From assembly GCA_023376005.1 (NCBI GenBank), contig CM042157.1, positions 50,646,817 to 50,710,816 on the forward strand: a stretch of 64,000 bases of DNA, written 5' to 3'. Source of the DNA: Doryteuthis pealeii (taxonomy: Eukaryota > Mollusca > Cephalopoda > Myopsida > Loliginidae). Each line of letters starts with the position of its first letter. The first letter of the stretch is position 1. The notes below the pieces were generated by a model. That model ran no database searches. It had not been told where the DNA came from and saw nothing but the letters and a program-made list of their open reading frames with translations. Shown piece after piece: positions 56,281-64,000 of this stretch. Both the position numbers and the translations under genes were made by a program.

Positions 56281-56480
56281 GGAGGCATGTAGTGTAATGG
56301 TTAGAGTCATAGGAAATGGATTCGTTGATCCAAGTTCAAATCCTAGACAAGGCTGTTTGCATTTGATATGGTACTAATAGCCTTGGGAAAAGTATGCATC
56401 CAACTACTCTCCCTCCAGCTATGGGTAAATTGTAGAGCAAATTGGGCTTTTTAACCATGGTTAGGTAACCAGTTTAGGAC
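56281..56480 (+). mobile_element. SINE subfamily C in the JAKMIP intron
   Basis: GGCATGTAGTGTAATGGTTA, AAGTTCAAATCCTAGACA, AGCCTTGGGAAAAGTATGCA and AACCAGTTTAGGACAACTAA. The 3' tail is cut short. Confidence 0.75.
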
Positions 56481-56514
56481 AACTAAACTAGTGATATAAT
56501 TTAAATAATTCCAA

Positions 56515-56770
56515 TTTTGTTTTTTCTGTGGACAGTATGAAAGGTAAAATGGATATGAATCCGACAATAAGTGTAGAAATTTTGTAGAAAAAACAACAAG
56601 ATGTTAAAAGTTTTGCTGACAGAAATCTGTTTTGACCATATGAAGAGGTCTTTATCAAAGCAACATTGTAAACGGAAAGACAAAATAAATATATCATTAA
56701 TCACGAGGTACATCACCTGAGGCTCAAATTTCGAATATAATAAGGATCCCGACACTACGAATTTGTCATC
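56515..56770. repeat. Single arm related to the 27.5-kb foldback
   Basis: GGTAAAATGGATATGAATCC, GACAATAAGTGTAGAAATTT and AGAAAAAACAACAAGATG parallel 27424-27490. Only one arm is present. Confidence 0.45.
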
Positions 56771-56874
56771 ATTACAGATTCCTGAAATTTTCCATCTTCA
56801 TCTATTGTACCATTGGACTTATTATATTTTTTAAACTTTCTTTTGTAGCCGGAACATTTTCCTGAACTTTTTGA

Positions 56875-57015
56875 TATATATATATATATATATATACACT
56901 TTTACTGCAAACTCTTTTGAGCTTTTTTAATGATAAAAATGCTTATAATTTTTTAAAACAAAATTTATTTTATTTTTAACATAAAATACGCATTTTTTTT
57001 AAATTTATTTATTTA

Positions 57016-57057
<42 letters not shown>
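56875..57057. repeat. Two (TA)n runs with AT-rich spacer
   Basis: TA runs at about 56875-56897 and 57020-57057. Confidence 0.9.
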
Positions 57058-57058
<1 letters not shown>

Positions 57059-57544
57059 GAAGGGTTAATAATAATTATTAATAATAAATTGTGTAAGAAA
57101 AGAGTTCAAAAGTGCTCAATTTTTCTGTAGCAGAGCAGTTTTAAACCTTAAAATATTAAATTATTATCTCATGTTACTCATTCCATTACTCCAGGTTTAA
57201 TGTGTCTCACTTAATTTCACGTGATCAATTTTTCTTTATAAATATGGAAGTTAAGCCACTTACTCCCACTTTTCTGTTTGATGTTTGTGATGACACATGA
57301 AATAGAATGAATAACACAGGATCATGATTATATATATATATATATAATATAATGGACTCTCCCGTCGATTATCGATGTATGAGGGTTCATACACACAATG
57401 AACTCCCACACAGGGATTTGTTTATAGTGGTGAAGGCTTGTGTTGGACCATCCACACTTTTTGGCACAGTCGATAGGAAAGAATTGGTGCATCAAAGGTT
57501 GCCACAAACCCAATCAACGACCGACCTCAGGAATTTTGAATTCA

Positions 57545-57640
57545 GAGTTATCCCTCTCCTAGACTGGTTACCTACCCAAGGCTGAAGAGCCCAGTCTGCC
57601 CTACTATTTAACCCATAACTGGAGGGAGAATATATGGATT
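57545..57640 (-). mobile_element. SINE subfamily C tail fragment
   Basis: The complement of ATGGGTTAAATAGTAGGGCA and CCAGTCTAGGAGAGGG appears here; the head is missing. Confidence 0.6.
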
Positions 57641-57699
57641 CATATATATATATATGTATACACAGTCAAGAATTTATTTAAAAAGATGTTTTTAAAAGT

Positions 57700-57969
57700 G
57701 CTACACAGAAAAACTATAATAAGAAAGAAAGAAAGAAAGTAGAGGAAAGATAGAGAAAGGGTGTGAATGTGTGGAAGTGATAATGCTATTCTGTTTCAAT
57801 TGAACATAAGGAAAAGAAGGAAAGAAAGAAAAATAGAGTGAGAGAGAGAGAGAGTTAAATTATCATACTTTTTACATATTGAAATATTATGCAATAGTTC
57901 TGAAGTAAACATATCAAACATAGTGATAATTAAATTATCATACTGTGGTATATCCACAAGTCCTGCTAG
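57700..57969 (+). mobile_element. Helitron-like element, 3' part
   Basis: It spans the A/G-rich middle, GTTTCAATTGAACATAAGGA, GAAGTAAACATATCAAACAT, hairpin CTGTGG-TATAT-CCACA, AGTCCTG and CTAG (57966-57969) followed by T. Confidence 0.7.
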
Positions 57970-58539
57970 TTTCACTTATTTTCCTTCTGAAGTAAATCTT
58001 GTTAAGTAAAATTTAACTGAAAGGAAACTTGGGATGTTTTGTATTGAATTTAAATGAATCACAGCCTTTGTATTTTGATGGAATTTCAAGTGAGCATCTG
58101 GAATAAGAATAATAGTTTCAGTTAATTACCAATACACATCAAGAGGGTCTTTCAATGCTTAAGGCCTTTCAAAAACCTATAAGTATAATCATTTAATGAC
58201 AAATTAATTTTTACCAACTGTAGTGGAGCACCTTGGAAGTATTATTCATAGAAAGATTAAATACTTGTTTAAGCAATCAACATGGGCCCCTCCTCACTTT
58301 GTGACAATTATGAACAGCTGATTAGCATTGGAAAAAATGTTAAACATACGTTTGGGAAAAATTATTTTTTTTTATAAAAATGAACTAAAGATCATCTAAT
58401 CTAACAATCTTAAATTATCCTCATTTATTACACTGGCCTGCTTTAAAAAATTTTTTCCAAAGGTGATATATGATCGCCATTTTATGCTGAATTAAAAAAA
58501 TACTATTCATTGTGTTTTGTCAGGTCTGGTTTTTAAAAT

Positions 58540-59205
58540 GTGTACATAATAATAACACTTATTCAAAAGCCTGTGGACTCTACTTGTCATAGTTTTGATA
58601 TTGTTCTATACATTTCAAGTAAAGCTTGTATTTTAAAAATTTAATCTGATTAGAAAAATTGAGTATAAGTTTTAGATTCAGTATAAAAAATGACTGCCTT
58701 AAAATCAACTATTATATATTTGACCTTGAAAACATTGCAGGCCAGTGTTATCAGTGTACATATAATATGGTTCTATGTCATGATTTCAGCTAGTGTAATT
58801 TCAAACTAAGATGTCGAACCTCAAGTAATTACTAATTTTAAATACTTCAACACTGGATTAAGAACAAGTTGATTACCAAATAAAGAAAAAGAAAAAAATC
58901 ATTTGATTTGAATAAGAAAGCTATTTGTTACCGCCCCCAAAACCACCCCTAAATTGTGAAATAAATAACCCCAAGATGTGCTTGAAGAAGTTGTACATAA
59001 TGATAACACTTATTCTAAAGCCTGAATACTCTACTTGTCATAGTTATAATATTGTTCTATACATTTCAAGTAAGAGCTTGTATCTTAAAAATTTGATCCG
59101 ATTAGAAAAAATGAGTATCATTTTTGGCTTCAGTGTAAAAAACAGGCTTAAAATCAGCTTTTATATATTCGACCTTGAAAATATCGTAGGCCAGTGTTAT
59201 TAGTA
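58540..59205. repeat. ~212-bp direct duplication in JAKMIP intron
   Basis: 58540-58752 and 58992-59202 share AATATTGTTCTATACATTTC-like sequence, AAGTAA.AGCTTGTAT and TTGACCTTGAAAA..AT.G.AGGCCAGTGTTAT in the same order; roughly 85 percent identical by eye. Confidence 0.75.
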
Positions 59206-59599
59206 CCAAAAACAGAATTGGTTTCTTAGTTGCTTGCTTTTACAGCATGTCAGCTTTTGTTGTGTTATTTTATATTGAAGTCTATTTGACAATTGTGGTT
59301 TCCAATTATATGCATTTAAATGCAATATCTGCTCTTTTTAGTTTAGTGATGAAGAGAGGGTATAATTTTATCAGTGTTTCTGAATTTAAACTTTTTTCTT
59401 TCATTTTGTGATGTTTTCAAATGCAAATTAGTCTTGAAATGAACTCAGGTGAGTGCAAAGAGTTCAATATGTTTTTTAAAAATTTGATTCATGTTTTTTT
59501 CTTTTTAAACTGAACTTCAGTCAACATTAATAAGTTAACACTTCTGGTAAACAGAAATCCCATAGATTATTACACAGGTTAGAACATAGACTAGCAACC

Positions 59600-59908
59600 C
59601 CACCCACCGCCCGGGCAGTGTAAAAATTAATTTTTAAAAGATATTGCTTTGGGGGTAAGGGAGTTAAAAATTCAATGTCAGAGGGTTTGTATCATAAGTA
59701 AGTAAAATCATCAAATTTATTAATGGGGTAAAAAAATAAAACAATCTGAAATGGAAACTTAGTCCTGTCCCCCTCAAATAAAATGTTGCATACATCTATT
59801 AATTATTAATTAAATAATTATTTTGAATATTCTACACATAAATTTTACAAAAAATCATAGGTATTTATTTATTTGTAAAATTTTTAGTTAATTTCTTGTT
59901 TCTTGCAA
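59600..59908 (-). repeat. ~315-bp unclassified repeat, copy 2 (inverted)
   Basis: Reverse complement of 52055-52372: CGGGCAGTGTAAAAATTAAT, TTCAATGTCAGAGGGTTTGT, GTCCCCCTCAAATAAAATGT. Confidence 0.7.
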
Positions 59909-60170
59909 TCAGTCTGGGAAAAGGAAAACTCTGAATTCAAACCTGTTAAACTCAGCTTAAAAAATTGACCTTGTATTACATTCTGCTTATGCAGAGGAGT
60001 TGGGTAAATACTATAATGGAACAGAGGTAGAATTAAATACTAAATAGTAGGGTAGACTGAGCTCTTTAACCTTGGTATGGCAATCAGTCTAGGAGAAGGA
60101 AAATTCTAAATTCACATCTAAAAATTGACCTTGTGTCACTTCTTGCCCATGAGGAGGAGTTAGGTAAATA
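59905..60170 (+). mobile_element. Two tandem SINE subfamily C tails
   Basis: CAGTCTGGGAAAAGGAAAACT...GAGTTGGGTAAATACTATAA (59910-60018) is followed by a second CAGTCTAGGAGAAGGAAAATT...GAGTTAGGTAAATACTATAA (60082-60176). Both lack the tRNA-like head. Confidence 0.65.
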
Positions 60171-60622
60171 CTATAATGGGACAGAGGTATTACTAAAAAC
60201 ACAGGTGAATGTAAAAACTTATTTTTTCTTAAATAAGCCATATGTAAATGTATGTGTATAACATACTGACACTGACACACTGATAAGCCCTGTACTTGAT
60301 AGCAGTGTTCTATGAGTTGTACTCTTAAAAATGAGACATGAAAAATCCAATATTTGGTTAATGATTAATCATAGGATTTGTCATCACTTGGCCTTCTCTT
60401 CTGCATCTGCTTATGCCAAACTCCAACAGAGGAAGCCATGTTTTAATCCTTTCTCTTCTTTCTCTTCAGTTTAGGGCCTGACAAAAAAAGCCCACAAAAA
60501 AAATAAAATAAAATAAAAAAATAAAAATTCAGAATTTGATTCCAAACAAATTTTAGGGCAAAATTGAAAAAAAGAAATAATTTTTTTTCTCTGTTTCATC
60601 TGATTTCTGCCACCTCATCTTC

Positions 60623-61200
60623 CTGCAATGATACAAGGGCAGGGGATGTCAGTTGTAATGATCCTGTCAAATAAAATCTGTAGCTAAGATAAGATTGGTT
60701 TATTTCTTTAATTTCTTTTTAAAAAATTTAAAAAAAAAAAACATATCAAATAAACAAACATCCATATTACCTTATATACATCATTCCATTTCATTCATCA
60801 TTAGCATTGCAGTCTCGGAAGACTATATAGTTCTTGTGCCCCTGAAGTTACAGAGCTTCCTGTGACTGTAAAGTCCAATGTTCGAAAACCATTCTCAACC
60901 ACAGATGTCGCATGTGAAGGCTGTCCCTGAAGATGTTGATGTACCAGAGCTTTGTTGCTGCTGCTTTCTTCTGGACCTCTTGGCATCATGGTGTTGCACC
61001 AGAGTGGCTTCAGACATGAACAGTCTGCTATGGAGGGTTCTCCGTAGCGGAACTGAGTTCCTATGGCATTGTGGGTAATGTGCTGGACTGCAACATTATA
61101 GTAAGTGAGTTCAAACTCTAATCACTCTATTACATTCACTTTTGGACTAATATCCTTGCAACGATACAATGGCAGGGGATGTCAGTTGTAATGATTATGC
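60623..61200. repeat. 45-bp direct repeats around a ~490-bp insert
   Basis: TGCAATGATACAA then GGGCAGGGGATGTCAGTTGT at 60623-60667 recurs at 61156-61197 with about two mismatches. The insert holds GC-richer sequence (60800-61040) and a tRNA-like SINE head (CCTATGGCATTGTGGGTAAT, about 61055). Confidence 0.6.
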
Positions 61201-61249
61201 TCTGTATAATTGATGGGCATACTCTCAATTATGCAGGGTTACAAAAGTC

Positions 61250-61371
61250 ATTAATAATTTGTACAAAAGAGTTATAATTGGTAGACCAACTACTTTCGGT
61301 TCTTTTCCCCAAAAAAGAACCGAAAGTACTTAGTCTACCAATTATAACTTTTTCGGACAAATTATTAACAA
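61250..61371. mobile_element. Hairpin with ~57-bp arms and tiny loop
   Basis: TTATAATTGGTAGACCAACT...CGGTTCTTTT mirrors AAAAGAACCGAAAGTACT...CCAATTATAA with a loop of about 6 bp and few mismatches. Confidence 0.75.
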
Positions 61372-61486
61372 TTTTCAAGATAACATCAAAAGAATTATTA
61401 GGAAACTTCAAAGAAAAAAGAAAAAAATTAAAAACAATAAGAATTCTGTTATGTTTAACCAAATTTTTTTGAATCAAATGATGCTG

Positions 61487-61490
<4 letters not shown>

Positions 61491-61526
<36 letters not shown>
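61491..61526. repeat. (TA)n microsatellite
   Basis: TA run next to a SINE. Confidence 0.9.
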
Positions 61527-61528
<2 letters not shown>

Positions 61529-61535
61529 TATAAAG

Positions 61536-61730
61536 TAAGTAAAGTCGTTGGGGCAACCTAATGTCGGTATCAGCCTGACAGTGAGGGAGCCTATCTTCTT
61601 TTCACTAGTGCTAGACCAAGGAGATTATTTTAGCATCTGGGGTGGAGCACCACACTTACCATCAGCTTCTCACTTTACCGTACAGACCCCTGTGCTACTC
61701 ATACGCTGAGTTGGCGAGGGCCAGTATCAC
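61536..61730 (-). mobile_element. tRNA-Lys-like SINE, head-truncated
   Basis: The body is intact (CCAACTCAGCGTATGAGTAG on the reverse strand), but the copy stops at GATACTGG, inside the B-box region. Confidence 0.75.
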
Positions 61731-61744
61731 ATACAAATGAGTGC

Positions 61745-61832
61745 AAACCTCAGGTATGAGCCACCCAGTGAGGATTGAACTTACTATTTGGAAATAATGA
61801 TTCATAGGACCAGTTTACTATGATACTACAAG
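61745..61832 (-). mobile_element. SINE subfamily B fragment
   Basis: The reverse strand has AGTTCAATCCTCACTGGGTG and a diverged head. Short and weak. Confidence 0.45.
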
Positions 61833-61839
61833 GTGTATT

Positions 61840-63040
61840 TATATATCTATATAAAATAAAAATAATGCATATGCTGACTGAGAAATGACAACATATCATT
61901 AAATAGACCCCTAACAATTTATTAAGAAAAGTTTATTTTTTTATAAAGCAAAGATACTAGGATTTTATTATTTCTTATCAAACAGTATATAATCAAAATG
62001 GATATTAGGTATTGTTTATTAGCAAAGTATTGAAATTCTGTAATTTGTTTGAAATTTTAAATACTTTATGAAGTTAGCAGTTGGTTGGAGGTTACATGAC
62101 CAAACATATAAAACTACAGAATCACATAAATGGTCAATAGTGTACCAATTTCAAAATGGAGGCAAAATGTACAAAAGTCTGTTGCTGAGGGGTGGGGTAG
62201 AATCAGGGTCGGATCATCACTGACTGGGTCGCCTGAGAGAGAAAAAACAAAAATTTTCAATGATTCTAGGAAAATTACGTCACTGACGACTCCCCTCTTT
62301 TCATCAGAAAGATGTAATTTTGTGAAGTATATTCAATATGAAGTAGCTTAAAAAATATTTTTTGTTTCATTTATAATTCCTAAATTCATACAAGATGAAA
62401 AGCAACAAAAAAAAAGAAGAAGAATGACAAAACTTTTTCATTGGATATGAAATATTTTCTGGGCAAAAAGAAAGACACAAAATGAATGAAAAGAAGGAGA
62501 GTGAAAAATAACCCAAATGAAAAAAGATTTTTAAAAAGAAAAGAAAATTGACTGAAGATAGAAGAAGAAAACTCAGTCAGTCAATAAAGAAAATCATAAA
62601 AATATGGATTATTATGTCTGTATTTTTTAGATGATCACTACATTAGCTGCCCCCCCCTCCCCAAAAAATAGAATTAGGAATAAAATGAAAAGAAATTCCT
62701 TGGAGGAAAGACTTCAAATTAGATTACTATAGAATCATGTTTTTCCATGTAATAGAATCTGCAAATATTTCCATTTGTATGACAAAGTTGTTCTTTTGCC
62801 TTCAAGACTAAAAAAATTTAAGAACAATTCACTTGTATTTTAGAAAAAAGTTTATTACAAACTGGCCATAATTCTTGGGCAGCAGAGCAAAATAAAGCAG
62901 AGAATTCATTTTTATTGCCAAAATCCAAGGAGAAGGAAAAAACTGAGAGAAATTCCTTGTTTTGAGATAATGGCTCTGACAATGGTCAAATTCCTCAAAT
63001 GAACTTTAAAGAATGATTCTAACAGAAAAATTTATAATAT
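61840..63040. other. No gene seen (JAKMIP intron)
   Basis: AT-rich with A/G-rich patches at 62400-62600. I looked for a second JAKMIP exon (the family continues with a further coiled coil) and saw none. Confidence 0.45.
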
Positions 63041-63047
63041 TTATTCT

Positions 63048-63243
63048 ATAAGCAGGACCTGCGGATATACCACAGTATGATAATTTAATTATTACAACGT
63101 TTGATATGTTTACTTAAGAGTTATTGTGAAATACTTCAATATGTAAAAACTATAAAAATATTGATTTAACTCTCTCTCGCTCTTTTTTTTCTTTCTTTCC
63201 TTCTTTTCATATTTTCATTATGTTCGACTGAAACAGATTAACG

Positions 63244-63245
<2 letters not shown>
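63048..63245 (-). mobile_element. Helitron-like element, 3' part
   Basis: The reverse strand contains GTTCGACTGAAACAGAT-complement, AAGAGTTATTG, AAACGTTGTAATAATT, hairpin CTGTGGTATATCCGCAG and GTCCTGCT. The CTRR end has mutated to CTTA. It runs into the (TA)n of the next element. Confidence 0.65.
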
Positions 63246-63294
<49 letters not shown>

Positions 63295-63813
63295 GGAGAA
63301 TATGTGCTTAATTGAAGTCGTACCTAATTTTGGAAGTTAATTAATTAAGTCCAACTGGACTTTCTTAGATTTTTCATTTTGTTTAGAAGTAGGTATTATT
63401 CCTCTAATAGTGACTTTTTCTACATGACAGTATGAGAAGTAAATGCACAAATCAAGAAAAATCAATCTCTGTATGTACATTTTGGCCTATTAGGCCTCAT
63501 CAGCAGAAAGTCCGGTTAATGTAGAGGTTACGGTCCTCGCCTGTCTTGACAGTCAGGGTTCGAATCACGCACAAGGCGGTCTTCCTATCTATAGCTCTGC
63601 TGATGAGGCCTAATAGGCCAAAATGTACATACAGAGATTGATTTTTCTCGATTTGTTTAGCCTTACATTTAAATAGGTATGCCCGCCTAATTAATTAATT
63701 ATTAATTAATTAACTTCCAAAATTAGGTACGACTTCAATTAAGCACATATTCTCCCAAAATTTGTCGGTTAAAAAATAAGCCATATCAAAAACACATCGT
63801 TTGTGTATTTACT

Positions 63814-63866
<53 letters not shown>
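63246..63866. mobile_element. Nested inverted-repeat element bounded by (TA)n
   Basis: Outer arms 63291-63347 and 63687-63758 (GGAGAATATGTGCTTAATTG and complement). Inner arms 63450-63508 and 63596-63653 (TGTACATTTTGGCCTATTAG and complement, one or two mismatches). A further crossing pair has AGAAGTAAATGCACAAA (63436) facing TTTGTGTATTTACTTCT (63799). (TA)n runs bound it at 63246-63291 and 63818-63866. Confidence 0.8.
63509..63595 (+). mobile_element. tRNA-Asp-like core (pseudo-tRNA or SINE head)
   Basis: GTCCGGTTAATGTAGAGGTT is A box-like. CTCGCCTGTC resembles the anticodon region of tRNA-Asp(GTC), and GGGTTCGAATCACGC is a good B box. The anticodon stem and acceptor stem do not pair properly, so it is not a functional tRNA. 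It forms the spacer between the inner arms of the surrounding foldback. Confidence 0.6.
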
Positions 63867-63869
<3 letters not shown>

Positions 63870-63886
63870 TGAAAGATAGACTCATC

Positions 63887-63888
<2 letters not shown>

Positions 63889-63934
<46 letters not shown>
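63889..63934. repeat. (TA)n microsatellite
   Basis: TA run near the right edge of the window. Confidence 0.95.
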
Positions 63935-63941
<7 letters not shown>

Positions 63942-64000
63942 TATATATAAATATGTGTGTATATTTCTTAAATTTTTTTTTTTTCGAAACTGAAATGCCA

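Overview
This is a repeat-dense animal (metazoan) genomic window with almost no genes. The most likely source is a mollusc, probably a coleoid cephalopod such as an octopus. That is an inference from: many SINEs with tRNA-Lys-like heads (octopus OK-type SINEs are a known example), non-LTR retrotransposon tails, an unusually high density of (TA)n, (CT)n and (GATA)n microsatellites, AT-rich DNA with very long introns, and one animal-specific gene. No prokaryotic operons, phage genes, CRISPR arrays or rRNA genes were seen.

Only two cellular genes can be supported. The first is a solitary, intact tRNA-Pro(AGG) gene at 5078-5149, + strand, with a Pol III T-run terminator. The second is the first coding exon of a JAKMIP-family gene (Janus kinase and microtubule-interacting protein) at 54855-55952, + strand. 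It encodes a Lys/Glu-rich N-terminal extension followed by the start of the family's conserved coiled coil, and it ends at a canonical GTAAGT donor. I see no later exon in the remaining 8 kb, so the gene runs off the right edge with a long first coding intron.

The rest is repeats, most of them old and broken.
- Retrotransposon tails of three kinds: an R2-like type with a zinc knuckle and restriction-like endonuclease (about 2.7-3.5, 20.2, 20.9-21.2, 22.1-22.5, 29.4 kb); a reverse-transcriptase C-terminal tail ending in CAT repeats (13.4, 41.5-42.1, 45.2 kb); and an RNase H-bearing type (7.0-7.4, 44.0 kb).
- tRNA-derived SINEs in at least three subfamilies.
- A non-autonomous Helitron-like family, complete at 20358-20837 and about 28070-28506, with further fragments.
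- Tc1-like (25.7-26.1 kb) and mariner-like (16.6-17.1, 50.4-50.95 kb) transposase remnants.
- An unclassified family, called family D here, with (CCAA)n tails.
- Many long hairpin (foldback) elements, several bounded on both sides by (TA)n tracts.

Layout: 0-5 kb microsatellites, foldback and R2-like LINE; 5.1 kb tRNA gene; 5-13 kb Helitron piece, RNase H LINE, 0.7-kb inverted-repeat element and a minisatellite split by a TIR element; 13-20 kb SINEs, MITEs and a long CT tract; 20-24.4 kb Helitron, LINE pieces, family D and a 1.3-kb GA-rich minisatellite; 24.4-33 kb transposase fossils and foldbacks; 33-38 kb purine-rich arrays; 38-54 kb SINEs and family D copies; 54.8-64 kb JAKMIP exon and intron. 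The most notable local event is a tandem triplication of the JAKMIP exon's 3' end together with its splice donor. Nothing here looks like a new multi-gene system. The best leads are the JAKMIP donor triplication, the (TA)n-bounded hairpin elements including one with a tRNA-like core, and the 3' tail shared by family D and the RNase H LINE.
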